From Aerococcus viridans (lineage in GTDB: Bacteria; Bacillota; Bacilli; Lactobacillales; Aerococcaceae), in the NCBI RefSeq assembly GCF_001543285.1, contig NZ_CP014164.1, forward strand, positions 1,736,001-1,800,000: DNA of 64,000 nucleotides. The letters are read 5' to 3'. Below the pieces are notes generated by a model. That model saw only the letters and a program-made list of their open reading frames with translations. It did not search any database and was not told the DNA's origin. A program made the translations under genes and the position numbers. How positions within the stretch are numbered: the first letter of the stretch is position 1; each line of letters begins with the position of its first letter. Shown one piece after another: positions 28,219-36,881 of this stretch.

Positions 28219-28339
28219 TTCATCCATGTAATGAATTACACGGTTTTCTCAAGGGGCGACTTTAAATAAAAAGTGATCTTTCTCTTGCATCTTAACATAT
28301 CATGCATACTATCCGCCATTTATCCTACTGAAACGAGTT

Positions 28340-28357
28340 TTATTTATGATAAGGTTC
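28340..28357 (-). other. att-like site, distal end of SCC-like island
   Basis: Minus strand GAACCTTATCATAAATAA, an orphan copy of the final rlmH codons (EPYHK-stop) with synonymous changes. On the island side it is preceded by AACCGCAGTCACAACTGATA, resembling the AAACCGCATCA...ACTGATA inner-end sequence of staphylococcal SCC elements (recalled, not searched). Confidence 0.7.
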
Positions 28358-28449
28358 CCCGTATCAGTTGTGACTGCGGTTTTTAATCGCAATTGAATCG
28401 TTACGGTTTCCTTATCTGCTTCAGCTATTTCTTTTACTTTATTTTAACA

Positions 28450-28494
28450 ATAAAGAAGGGTCAACGTATTTTAAACTCACGTTGACCCTTCCTT
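28450..28494 (-). terminator. adhesin gene terminator
   Basis: Minus-strand AAGGGTCAACGT / ACGTTGACCCTT stem with TCTTTATT tail, 20 bp after the adhesin stop. Confidence 0.8.
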
Positions 28495-28510
28495 AAAATT
28501 CAATTAAATA

Positions 28511-31500
28511 CTATTTCCTTTTCTTTTTGAAAACTAATGCAGAACCAATAGATAGGAATAATGCTCCTAAAATACTAGTGATTGTTGTACTTTCTACCCC
28601 TGTTGGAGGCAAATCTTGATTTTTAGGTTCTACAGTAACATTTGCTGCATCTGTGTTATTTGGCTCTCCTGGGTCCACTGGCTCTTCTGGGTCCACTGGC
28701 TCTTCTGGATCCACTGGTTCTTCTGGATCCACTGGCTCTTCTGGGTCCACTGGTTCTTCTGGATCCACTGGCTCTTCTGGGTCCACTGGCTCTTCTGGGT
28801 CCGTCGGTTCTTCTGGATCCGTTGGTTCTTCTGGATCCGTTGGTTCTTCTGGATCCGGTGTTTCTTCTGGATCTGTCGGCTCTTCTGGATCGGTTGGTTC
28901 TTCTGGATCAGTTGGTTCTTCTGGGTCCACTGGCTCTTCTGGGTCCACTGGTTCTTCTGGGTCCACTGGCTCTTCTGGGTCCACTGGTTCTTCTGGATCG
29001 GTTGGTTCTTCTGGATCAGTTGGTTCTTCTGGGTCCACTGGCTCTTCTGGGTCCACTGGTTCTTCTGGGTCCACTGGTTCTTCTGGGTCCACTGGCTCTT
29101 CTGGGTCCACTGGGCCCACTGGCTCTTCTGGGTCCACTGGCTCTTCTCTTACTTTTGTACCAACTTGGATGATTCGATTCACAGGATCTTTTGTAACTTC
29201 ACTAGAAACCTCTACCCGTGAAACTTCTTCGCCATTTTCGTACGTTACTTCTTCTACGATGGTACGAACTCCTGGTGTTCCTTCTTGTGACTCGACTTCT
29301 TCCCCCACTAACATGTCTGGGTTCTCGACACGAATGGTATCAAATGCTACCTCTTCGGTGTGAGTCTCTTCAACTACTTCTCTTACTTTTGTTCCAACTT
29401 GAATCACTTTATTTACTGGTGCAGTTGTGATTTCATCTGAGATAACTTCTCGAGCAGTTTCTTCTCCACCAACAGTCGTTACTTTTTCAACGATTGTTCG
29501 TTCGCCTAATACACCTTCTTGGGATACTTCTTCTGTACCGACTAGTAGGTCTGGATTATTCACATACTCGATCTCAAAAGCGACTTCTTGAGTACGAGTT
29601 TCTTCACTCACTACAGTTGCAATATCTTCAATTGGAGCTGCTTTTGTTCCAACTTGAATCACTTTATTTACTGGTGCAGTTGTGATTTCATCTGAGATAA
29701 CTTCTCGAGCAGTTTCTTCTCCACCAACAGTCGTTACTTTTTCAACGATTGTTCGTTCGCCTAATACACCTTCTTGGGATACTTCTTCTGTACCGACTAG
29801 TAGGTCTGGATTATTCACATACTCGATCTCAAAAGCGACTTCTTGAGTACGAGTTTCTTCACTCACTACAGTTGCAATATCTTCAATTGGAGCTGCTTTT
29901 GTTCCAACTTGAATCACTTTATTTACTGGTGCAGTTGTGATTTCATCTGAGATAACTTCTCGAGCAGTTTCTTCTCCACCAACAGTCGTTACTTTTTCAA
30001 CGATTGTTCGTTCGCCTAATACACCTTCTTGGGATACTTCTTCTGTACCGACTAGTAGGTCTGGATTATTCACATACTCGATCTCAAAAGCGACTTCTTG
30101 AGTACGAGTTTCTTCACTCACTACAGTTGCAATATCTTCAATTGGAGCTGCTTTTGTTCCAACTTGAATCACTTTATTTACTGGTGCAGTTGTGATTTCA
30201 TCTGAGATAACTTCTCGAGCAGTTTCTTCTCCACCTACTGTCGTTACTTTTTCAACGATTGTTCGTTCGCCTAATACACCTTCTTGGGATACTTCTTCTG
30301 TACCGACTAGTAGGTCTGGATTATTCACATACTCGATCTCAAAAGCGACTTCTTGAGTACGAGTTTCTTCACTCACTACAGTTGCAATATCTTCAATTGG
30401 AGCTGCTTTTGTTCCAACTTGAATCACTTTATTTACTGGTGCAGTTGTGATTTCATCTGAGATAACTTCTCGAGCAGTTTCTTCTCCACCAACAGTCGTT
30501 ACTTTTTCAACGATTGTTCGTTCGCCTAATACACCTTCTTGGGATACTTCTTCTGTACCGACTAGTAGGTCTGGATTATTCACATACTCGATCTCAAAAG
30601 CGACTTCTTGAGTACGAGTTTCTTCACTCACTACAGTTGCAATATCTTCAATTGGAGCTGCTTTTGTTCCAACTTGAATCACTTTATTTACTGGTGCAGT
30701 TGTGATTTCATCTGAGATAACTTCTCGAGCAGTTTCTTCTCCACCTACTGTCGTTACTTTTTCAACGATTGTTCGTTCGCCTAATACACCTTCTTGGGAT
30801 ACTTCTTCTGTACCGACTAGTAGGTCTGGATTATTCACATACTCGATCTCAAAAGCGACTTCTTGAGTACGAGTTTCTTCACTCACTACAGTTGCAATAT
30901 CTTCAATTGGAGCTGCTTTTGTTCCAACTTGAATCACTTTATTTACTGGTGCAGTTGTGATTTCATCTGAGATAACTTCTCGAGCAGTTTCTTCTCCACC
31001 AACAGTCGTTACTTTTTCAACGATTGTTCGTTCGCCTAATACACCTTCTTGGGATACTTCTTCTGTACCGACTAGTAGGTCTGGATTATTCACATACTCG
31101 ATCTCAAAAGCGACTTCTTGAGTACGAGTTTCTTCACTCACTACAGTTGCAATATCTTCAATTGGAGCTGCTTTTGTTCCAACTTGAATCACTTTATTTA
31201 CTGGTGCAGTTGTGATTTCATCTGAGATAACTTCTCGAGCAGTTTCTTCTCCACCTACTGTCGTTACTTTTTCAACGATTGTTCGTTCGCCTAATACACC
31301 TTCTTGGGATACTTCTTCTGTACCGACTAGTAGGTCTGGATTCGCCACGTACTCGATTTCAAAGGCTACATCTTCGGTGCGTGTTTCTTCAACTACTGTA
31401 AGACTACTCACTCTAACCCACATCGTTGCTTTAGCTATACAACCATTTGAGTCTATAACTGTTAATTCATATTGAGTATCTTCTGTAGGGCTAACACTTG

Positions 31501-32863
31501 GATTTTTATCTTTTGATATGACTGTGTCATCCCCTACTTTTCGCCATTCATAAGTGAAGGTCGTACCATCATTGTCTCCACCTGTGACAGGACTCATGTA
31601 GTTTTCTCCATTTTCATCTGTTCCACTACCTAAGTTAATGGAGTCGCCTAAATTGATCGTTGCATCTGTTAAGCTGACTTCGATAAGTGTCGGAACATCT
31701 ACCTCTGGTACTGGGAAATCTTTTGTCTGATCATTACCAAATATATCTTTGTAGGTTAATTTTGCAAATTCGTTAGTGTCTGCTGGTCCTCCTGGGAAAT
31801 CCGGCTTCGCTACAACTGTATATTTAAGTTGAGCACTCTCATATATTGTTCCTGGGTTCCAAGTTATTTCTCTAGTGTCAGAATTGTAAGTTGCACCTGC
31901 TGGTAATGAACTTTCAACTAAATCAAAGTTATCTCCAATTTTGTCCACTACTTTCGCATTTGTTGATGCATAGCCAAGTCTTTGGGAGATTTCTTCAAAG
32001 ATCGCATCAAGGTCTGTAGCTGATGGAGCTGGGTAATAACCCTTATTTTGTGCTTGTGTTAGTATATTATCTGCTAGTGCCTTTTCTGTAGCATTCATGC
32101 CGGTTGTTAAACCGATAGTAAAGACATCAGCTATATCATTTTGATAGATATTTTTACCTGCATTTATAGCCCTTTGGATATGAACATGGTTAATATCCGT
32201 AGTTTCAGCATAAGGGTTGCCGTTACTTGCAGTTGGTAATCCATCTGTTAACATGATCACTACTTTATTTGAGTTTGGATTTTGATTACTTGTTGTTCCT
32301 TCGATTACGCTCCGTCCTTGTTCAAATCCTGCTTCGGTATTTGTACCTCCAAAAGCAGTAATTCTATTAATACTATCAGTTACTGCCCTTAAGTCACTAG
32401 ATAAATCAAGATCTGTAGTTGCCTGATTTTGTTGACCATAATGTCGTTGAGGATTATTCCGAACACCTGTAGCATATGCTGGGCCACTGAAACTTACTAC
32501 AGAAACCCTACTACCAGGGATTCCATTTGGACCCAAGACTCTCTCGGCAAAGTTAATTGCTGCAAGCTTTCCATAGTCAAGTCTAGTTGGTGAATTAGGT
32601 GTTTCTACAAAATTCATGCTTCCAGATCTATCCAGCACAAGTACAACATCGACCGGAGCTTGTTGTAGCTCTCCAGTAATATTCAAATTCACTTCAAATG
32701 TTCGACATCCCGGTGTTCGTTTAGCTGTTTTATCTACTCCAATTGTATCTTGTAATCCACCTGTAGATTCTGCACTTACATGTGAGACGACAGATCCTCC
32801 ATATCCTAAAAGTAATGTAAATAAAACGAATAAGGAGATAATTTTATTATATATTTTTTTCAA
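28511..32863 (-). CDS. LPXTG-anchored adhesin: vWA domain, nine G5 repeats, DPEE-repeat stalk
   Basis: About 1450 aa. Order: signal peptide (IISLFVLFTLLLGYGGSVVS); von Willebrand A domain with MIDAS DRSGS (VVLVLDRSGSMNF) and ITAFGGTNTEAGF, IMLTDGLP; a DUF11/isopeptide-like beta domain (KVVDKIGDNFDLVESSLPAG); an Ig/PKD-like segment; nine roughly 85-aa G5-type repeats (NPDLLVGTEEVSQEGVLGE), seven almost identical; a wall-spanning stalk of about 30 Asp-Pro-Glu-Glu-Pro units; sortase signal LPPTG, TM helix and KKKRK. Start: TTG 32861-32863 after AAAGGAGG. Probably binds host matrix or carbohydrate. Lies in the SCC-like island behind the small secreted gene. Confidence 0.93.
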   Translation of the reverse strand: MKKIYNKIISLFVLFTLLLGYGGSVVSHVSAESTGGLQDTIGVDKTAKRTPGCRTFEVNLNITGELQQAPVDVVLVLDRSGSMNFVETPNSPTRLDYGKLAAINFAERVLGPNGIPGSRVSVVSFSGPAYATGVRNNPQRHYGQQNQATTDLDLSSDLRAVTDSINRITAFGGTNTEAGFEQGRSVIEGTTSNQNPNSNKVVIMLTDGLPTASNGNPYAETTDINHVHIQRAINAGKNIYQNDIADVFTIGLTTGMNATEKALADNILTQAQNKGYYPAPSATDLDAIFEEISQRLGYASTNAKVVDKIGDNFDLVESSLPAGATYNSDTREITWNPGTIYESAQLKYTVVAKPDFPGGPADTNEFAKLTYKDIFGNDQTKDFPVPEVDVPTLIEVSLTDATINLGDSINLGSGTDENGENYMSPVTGGDNDGTTFTYEWRKVGDDTVISKDKNPSVSPTEDTQYELTVIDSNGCIAKATMWVRVSSLTVVEETRTEDVAFEIEYVANPDLLVGTEEVSQEGVLGERTIVEKVTTVGGEETAREVISDEITTAPVNKVIQVGTKAAPIEDIATVVSEETRTQEVAFEIEYVNNPDLLVGTEEVSQEGVLGERTIVEKVTTVGGEETAREVISDEITTAPVNKVIQVGTKAAPIEDIATVVSEETRTQEVAFEIEYVNNPDLLVGTEEVSQEGVLGERTIVEKVTTVGGEETAREVISDEITTAPVNKVIQVGTKAAPIEDIATVVSEETRTQEVAFEIEYVNNPDLLVGTEEVSQEGVLGERTIVEKVTTVGGEETAREVISDEITTAPVNKVIQVGTKAAPIEDIATVVSEETRTQEVAFEIEYVNNPDLLVGTEEVSQEGVLGERTIVEKVTTVGGEETAREVISDEITTAPVNKVIQVGTKAAPIEDIATVVSEETRTQEVAFEIEYVNNPDLLVGTEEVSQEGVLGERTIVEKVTTVGGEETAREVISDEITTAPVNKVIQVGTKAAPIEDIATVVSEETRTQEVAFEIEYVNNPDLLVGTEEVSQEGVLGERTIVEKVTTVGGEETAREVISDEITTAPVNKVIQVGTKAAPIEDIATVVSEETRTQEVAFEIEYVNNPDLLVGTEEVSQEGVLGERTIVEKVTTVGGEETAREVISDEITTAPVNKVIQVGTKVREVVEETHTEEVAFDTIRVENPDMLVGEEVESQEGTPGVRTIVEEVTYENGEEVSRVEVSSEVTKDPVNRIIQVGTKVREEPVDPEEPVGPVDPEEPVDPEEPVDPEEPVDPEEPVDPEEPTDPEEPTDPEEPVDPEEPVDPEEPVDPEEPVDPEEPTDPEEPTDPEEPTDPEETPDPEEPTDPEEPTDPEEPTDPEEPVDPEEPVDPEEPVDPEEPVDPEEPVDPEEPVDPEEPVDPGEPNNTDAANVTVEPKNQDLPPTGVESTTITSILGALFLSIGSALVFKKKRK
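28668..29148 (-). repeat. DPEEP stalk-coding repeats
   Basis: Tandem 15- to 18-bp units encode (Val/Thr)-Asp-Pro-Glu-Glu-Pro, the rigid wall-spanning region of the adhesin. Unit variants are V- and T-type. The reverse strand is also open in three frames, but only because of the repeat. Confidence 0.9.
29150..31400 (-). repeat. tandem 255-bp G5-domain repeats in the adhesin gene
   Basis: Nine G5-type units. The seven central ones are identical over nearly all of their 255 bp. The first (VANPD, near 31339) and last (VENPDMLVGEEVESQ, near 29300) are diverged. A CCACCAACAG/CCACCTACTG variant alternates between successive units at 31251, 30997, 30742, 30486 and 30231, and is then uniform at 29977, 29722 and 29467. 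This suggests growth by 510-bp and 255-bp duplications. Confidence 0.92.
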
Positions 32864-32940
32864 GCTTACGCCTCCTTTCAATGAATTCATCAAGTTTACA
32901 ATTTGTTGTTTTTTTCACTTGCACCCCCCTTCAATTTACA

Positions 32941-33237
32941 TCAGAAGTTGCCATACCTAAATAATTCCTTAAGAGTGTTGTCTCTGCCCTCCAATATGAC
33001 ACCGTTTTCATCTCGTATTAGCTCACCATTACCTACAGCATTCACATCGTTTGAAAAAAACGGCTCAAATAGCTGGATAAATAACGAGAATACAGTTACT
33101 TCTTGTTCCGGGGCTACTTCATTAGACCTATTTTCTTCTGCAGCATTCACCTCTTGCATACTCACATTTGAGAGAATCGCTGCTATTGTTAAAATGGTTA
33201 AGAGATTCTTATATCCAGTTTTTTTCTTCTTTTCCAA
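32941..33237 (-). CDS. small secreted protein upstream of the adhesin
   Basis: 98 aa, not recognised. Signal peptide (KNLLTILTIAAILSNVSMQEVNA, cleavage about residue 32) then a short acidic mature part (FSLFIQLFEPFF, then GELIRDENGVILEG) with no Cys and no sortase motif. The TTG start is preceded by a purine-rich AAGAAGAAG. It lies 78 bp upstream of the adhesin on the same strand, so probably co-transcribed; a promoter-like TATAAT/TATGAT stretch lies at about 33258-33275. It could be a secreted partner or a leader gene of the adhesin operon. Confidence 0.6.
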   Translation of the reverse strand: MEKKKKTGYKNLLTILTIAAILSNVSMQEVNAAEENRSNEVAPEQEVTVFSLFIQLFEPFFSNDVNAVGNGELIRDENGVILEGRDNTLKELFRYGNF

Positions 33238-33315
33238 TCTTCTTCTTATTTTCTATAATCATAACACAATTATATTTATTTTAGTAACTAATAGATCAAT
33301 AAACTAAAGGATAAT

Positions 33316-33855
33316 TTAGATAATTACCTTTATTAGATTTTTCAAAGTTAAAGAGCCAACAGCACTTTTACCTGCTGTTGGCTCTTCTTTAGTTAGGTCA
33401 TTTAATCTATCGACTATTTCTTTGCTAAAATGGGTGTAGATGAGGTAGTCCGCCTTAGTTTCTTTGTTGAATGTTATTTTGTCAATGAATGTTCGTAAGA
33501 TTTCTTTGGTATCCGCTTTACTATCTGAATCCATTATGGCTCGATTAGCTACTTTCATTATCTTAGACACATCTTCTGTTTTGACTTTGTACCCTTCTGC
33601 TTGTAGGAGTTTTAGAAGCTCGTCTTTCCTGTGTTTCTTTTCAATGTATTTAATTTCTAATTCAGTCATTCTTCCCTCAAGTTCCTTGGTTAATTCCGGA
33701 TTGGATTTGACTAACTCTTGCCATTTCTTTAATTTTCCTTCTGTTTCTTCAATTTTTCCATCTAAGCCGTTTAACTCCATTTCCCATGGCTTCCGGTTCG
33801 ATTCTATCTGTTCGTTCATTTCGTCTACAATCTGCTTAATGTGCTCTGGTACAAG
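33316..33855 (-). pseudogene. large serine recombinase, C-terminal remnant (Ccr-like by position)
   Basis: About 180 codons resembling the C-terminal coiled-coil part of large serine recombinases: long charged helices (NGLDGKIEETEGKLKKWQEL, TELEIKYIEKKHRKDELLKL) and the end motif ILRTFIDKITFNKETKADY...YTHFSKEIVDRLND. The catalytic Ser domain and zinc-ribbon are missing. The open frame extends upstream to 33930, but that part is not recombinase-like. It lies about 220 bp from the rlmH stop, where staphylococcal SCC elements integrate using ccr recombinases. Whether it is a Ccr is unproven. Confidence 0.7.
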
Positions 33856-34076
33856 TATGAAAAAAATATAATACGCTATCCCGGGATGACCAGGGGTTAG
33901 ACGGCTCACTATGTGCAGTCTTAACTTCAATCGTAAGTGGTTATCATAATTTTATTACCGTTTAGCTATTTTCAAGAGTCTTTACAGAACTACCGAACGC
34001 AATTACAGTAAACTTTTAAAAATCTCACTATGAATCTTCATCAGAGTATACGGGTATTTCTACGAAAAAACCTCAT

Positions 34077-34094
34077 CTATTTATGGTACGGTTC
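34077..34094 (-). other. att-like site at the rlmH 3' end
   Basis: GAACCGTACCATAAATAG, the final codons of rlmH, 15 of 18 bases identical to the orphan site at 28340-28357. It is followed by ATGAGGTTTTTTCG on the island side. Confidence 0.7.
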
Positions 34095-34556
34095 ATTATT
34101 TTGTATTCTAAAGGCGCGATAAATTTGTTCTGTTAAGACCAATCGCATCAATTGGTGAGGTAAGGTCATTTTACCAAAAGAAACGGCTTGATTTGCCCGC
34201 TGGTTGACTGCACTACTCGTACCTAAGGATCCACCAATCACAAAAACTAAAGTTGATTTCCCTCGGGTCATTTGACTCTGCATTGATTTAGCTAATTCTG
34301 GTGAAGACAACATTTGCCCATTAATAGCCAACAGATAAACAAAGTCATCCGGTTTTATTTTATTCAAGATACGTTCACCTTCCGCATCCTTCACCATTTC
34401 ATCTTCCGATTCACTAGCGTTTTCTTTTGTTGGTTCGTCTTTCACTTCAATAATTTCAATCTTTGTATAGCGCGAAAGGCGCTTGCTATACTCTTCAATG
34501 CCTTGTTTTAGGTACTTTTCTTTCAATTTACCAACTGAGATAATTTTAATTAACAT
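34077..34556 (-). CDS. rlmH: 23S rRNA (pseudouridine1915-N3)-methyltransferase
   Basis: SPOUT-fold methyltransferase, 159 aa, exactly the staphylococcal length. Motifs: N-terminal [24 protein letters not shown]-knot [18 protein letters not shown], and C-terminal [20 protein letters not shown] ending NEPYHK. It methylates pseudouridine 1915 in helix 69 on the 70S ribosome. Start: ATG 34554-34556 after GGAGTTATTTTTGC. Its last codons are the att site of the SCC-like island, so integration has preserved the coding sequence. Confidence 0.97.
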   Translation of the reverse strand: MLIKIISVGKLKEKYLKQGIEEYSKRLSRYTKIEIIEVKDEPTKENASESEDEMVKDAEGERILNKIKPDDFVYLLAINGQMLSSPELAKSMQSQMTRGKSTLVFVIGGSLGTSSAVNQRANQAVSFGKMTLPHQLMRLVLTEQIYRAFRIQNNEPYHK

Positions 34557-34711
34557 GCAAAAATAACTCCAATCATGCAAATATTTCGTTATTAACTTTT
34601 TTATTTTTTATTCTACTAGATTTTTCTGTTAAAGTGTTTATAATTAATCGTATTTGAAAAATGAATCTTAAAATTTCTTAAAGTCATCAAGCTTTATGGG
34701 AGGTTATTAAA

Positions 34712-36124
34712 ATTAATTTAATATATCGAGCACTACATTTTTTTATAAAACCAGTAAGCCAATTATCTAGTGCTAAAAAAATTGCTTTGTCGTTTGCTGT
34801 CGTCATCTTTGTAGGTTCACTACTACTAAGTTTACCAATTAGCCAGGTGGCCACATCAGATGCAACATACTTTGATCATCTATTCATTGCTGTTTCTGCT
34901 GTCTCTGTCACAGGTTTATGGGTTGAATCCATTTTTGATACCTATAATACGTTTGGACAAATTATTATGATGATGTTGATCCAAATCGGTGGGTTGGGCT
35001 TAATGACCTTCATCGCGTTAATTTATTTTAGGATTGGCCAAAATGTTCGTATTCGAGACCAAGTTGCTGTGTCTAACGCTTTAAACAATAGTTCATTAAA
35101 TAATATTTCTAACTGGCTAGGTAAAATTTTCCGATACACTTTTATTATTGAAGGTATTGGTGCTTTACTATTTGCTACTTATTTTATTCCTACATATGGT
35201 TTAGGTCGCGGTACTTTTCTGAGTATCTTTATGGCTGTTTCTGCTTTCTGTAATGCTGGGTTTGACCCATTAGGAAACTCTTCTATGATAGGTTTACAGA
35301 CACAGCCAGTGGTTATTTGGACCATTATTTCTCTTGTCATTCTTGGTGGTATAGGATTTTCAGTTTGGTTTGATGTGGCTAACCAAATGAAGAAATTCGA
35401 CCGATCTAGACCAAAATCTGCTTTAAAAAAGGCTATTCGTCAATTACGACCACATACTAAATTAGCTTTAAAAATGACCATCCTAATTATTACATTAGGC
35501 ACCTTTCTATTTCTAGCCTTCGAGTGGAACAATACCGGCACAATTGGAGAGATGTCTATTGGTAACAAGTTCATGACCGCTGTTTTTCAAACCGTTACTA
35601 TGCGTACTGCGGGATTTGCTTCTATCGATTATACACTGGCACACCCTGTTAGTATTTTGATATTCATTGTCACTATGTTTATTGGTGGTAGCCCGGGTGG
35701 TACTGCCGGTGGTTTAAAAACAACAACATTTGCTTTAGTATTAATGCTAGCTATTGCAGAAATTCGCCAGAAAGAATTTATCAACTTTGATAAACACACG
35801 ATTCCAGCAAAACTATTACGTCAGGCATTTGTTATTTTCTTACTATATACCACTTTATTGATTATTGGTTCAGGTTTAATCTTAGCTTTTGATCCTCAGG
35901 TGGATTTCTTATATATACTATTTGAAACCATTTCTGCGTTTGCAACCGTTGGTGTAACAGCCAATTTAACACCAACGCTTTCTATGGCTAGTCAAATTAT
36001 TTTAATGGCATTAATGTTTATGGGACGAATTGGTCCAATGACGATGTTTCTTTCTTTATTACCAAGTAAAAATAATAAAAAACGGGATATTAAATATACA
36101 AACACAAATATTTTAATAGGATAG
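34712..36124 (+). CDS. ktrB: KtrB-type potassium channel subunit, likely ATT start
   Basis: Trk/Ktr/HKT-family K+ translocating subunit, about 470 aa, with four pore loops (VSVTGLWVES, SAFCNAGFDP, MRTAGFASID, FATVGVTANL), the KtrB selectivity-filter pattern. No ATG/GTG/TTG lies in frame near the only good Shine-Dalgarno GGGAGG (34698-34703). The ATT at 34712, 8 nt behind it, gives INLIYRALHFFIKPVSQLSS and then a complete TM1. A TTG at 34787 would begin inside TM1 with no Shine-Dalgarno. The gene is followed by ktrA. Confidence 0.85.
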   Translation: MNLIYRALHFFIKPVSQLSSAKKIALSFAVVIFVGSLLLSLPISQVATSDATYFDHLFIAVSAVSVTGLWVESIFDTYNTFGQIIMMMLIQIGGLGLMTFIALIYFRIGQNVRIRDQVAVSNALNNSSLNNISNWLGKIFRYTFIIEGIGALLFATYFIPTYGLGRGTFLSIFMAVSAFCNAGFDPLGNSSMIGLQTQPVVIWTIISLVILGGIGFSVWFDVANQMKKFDRSRPKSALKKAIRQLRPHTKLALKMTILIITLGTFLFLAFEWNNTGTIGEMSIGNKFMTAVFQTVTMRTAGFASIDYTLAHPVSILIFIVTMFIGGSPGGTAGGLKTTTFALVLMLAIAEIRQKEFINFDKHTIPAKLLRQAFVIFLLYTTLLIIGSGLILAFDPQVDFLYILFETISAFATVGVTANLTPTLSMASQIILMALMFMGRIGPMTMFLSLLPSKNNKKRDIKYTNTNILIG

Positions 36125-36133
36125 GTGTTAAAA

Positions 36134-36808
36134 ATGGGAAAAATGAATTTAGTAGGTATTTTAGGATTAGGAATTTTTGGGTCAACCATCGCTAAAGAAT
36201 TATCTGAAAGCGGTGTTGAAATCATTGCCTGTGATTTAGATGAAAAAAATGTTAACCGTTTAGATGGTTACTTAACAGTTGGTTCAGTTGGAGACTTTAC
36301 TGATATAGAATATATGCGTGACCTTGGTTTTGGCCAATGTGATGCGATTGTTATTTCTACAGGTACCAACCTTGAAGCTTCTGTATTAGGTGTTATAAAT
36401 GCAAAAGAATTAGGTATTAACCATATCATCTGTAAGGTTAAAAATAAAACAAATCGTAAAGTTTTAGAAGCGCTAGGTGTAAATACCATTGTGCAACCAG
36501 AAAAAGAATCTGGCATTCAAATTGCTCGCCGTATGATTCACTACACCATTGAAGAAATTATTAACCTAGATGACGAAACATCTTTAGTAGAATTCCGTGC
36601 GCCAGAAGAATGGGTGGGCAAATCACTCACTTCATTGAATACACGTCAACGCTACGACATCAATATCATTGGTATCCGCAAACGTCGCCGTGAAGCATTA
36701 ACCACAACCTTCCCTGCTGACTATATCATCCAAGCAGATGATATCTATGTCGCTATTGCTAATACTGACAAATTTGAAAAAGCTGACTATTTACGTGAAA
36801 TTCGTTAA
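36134..36808 (+). CDS. ktrA: KtrA regulatory subunit of potassium uptake
   Basis: 224-aa cytosolic RCK protein. N-terminal Rossmann domain with GILGLGIFGSTIAKEL (nucleotide-binding GxGxxG) and acidic CDLDE; C-terminal RCK_C/TrkA_C domain (about 140-224), where c-di-AMP binds in relatives. It gates KtrB in response to ATP/ADP. ATG 36134 is placed after AGGTG; a GTG at 36125 overlaps that. Nine bp from the ktrB stop, same operon. Confidence 0.93.
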   Translation: MGKMNLVGILGLGIFGSTIAKELSESGVEIIACDLDEKNVNRLDGYLTVGSVGDFTDIEYMRDLGFGQCDAIVISTGTNLEASVLGVINAKELGINHIICKVKNKTNRKVLEALGVNTIVQPEKESGIQIARRMIHYTIEEIINLDDETSLVEFRAPEEWVGKSLTSLNTRQRYDINIIGIRKRRREALTTTFPADYIIQADDIYVAIANTDKFEKADYLREIR

Positions 36809-36826
36809 TGGCCCTTATGCAACTAT

Positions 36827-36856
36827 TAGGTTGGGACGCTGGTCTCAACCTTTTTA
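36827..36856 (+). terminator. ktrBA terminator
   Basis: AGGTTGGGAC / GTCTCAACCT stem and T5 run, 19 bp past ktrA. Confidence 0.85.
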
Positions 36857-36881
36857 TTATTCATTTACCTAATGTTTATGA

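Larger units (their letters stand above)
26468..28265. mobile_element. IS605-type insertion sequence, copy B (1798 bp, defective)
   Basis: Inverted relative to copy A and one base shorter because of a deletion in tnpB. The ends match copies A and C exactly: right end ATGAACTACAACGCC at 26468, left end GGGGCGACTTTAA ending 28265, followed by the ATAAA complement of the TTTAT target. tnpA has Arg in its HUH motif and tnpB is frameshifted, so it should be immobile on its own. It lies 75 bp from the SCC-like att site at 28340. Confidence 0.9.
28340..34094. mobile_element. SCC-like island inserted at the 3' end of rlmH
   Basis: Direct repeats GAACCTTATCATAAATAA (28340-28357) and GAACCGTACCATAAATAG (34077-34094), minus strand, both encode Glu-Pro-Tyr-His-Lys-stop. 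The second is the real rlmH C-terminus. The first differs at one position from the staphylococcal SCC site consensus GARGCDTATCAYAARTRR. Next to each repeat, inside the island, are related inverted sequences: TGACTGCGGTTTTT (about 28370-28383, plus strand) and ATGAGGTTTTTTCG (minus, about 34063-34076). Cargo: LPXTG adhesin, small secreted protein, remnant of a large serine recombinase. Interpretation as SCC-type is by analogy with staphylococci. Confidence 0.7.

Noticed and set aside
28616..29363. Long plus-strand open frames encoding Gly-Ser-Ser-Gly-Ser-Thr (collagen-like) or Leu/Phe-rich repeats
   Set aside because: They are antisense reflections of the DPEEP stalk repeats of the adhesin; no Shine-Dalgarno, and all three frames are open only because of the repeat.
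29494..31215. Seven identical 63-aa plus-strand ORFs
   Set aside because: Antisense shadows of the 255-bp G5 repeats.
28668..31400. Regular repeats resembling a CRISPR array
   Set aside because: Units are contiguous and coding, without unique spacers, and no cas genes are present.
33856..33930. N-terminal extension of the recombinase fragment
   Set aside because: The residues (RLTPGHPGIAYYIFF) do not look like recombinase and probably read through a junction.
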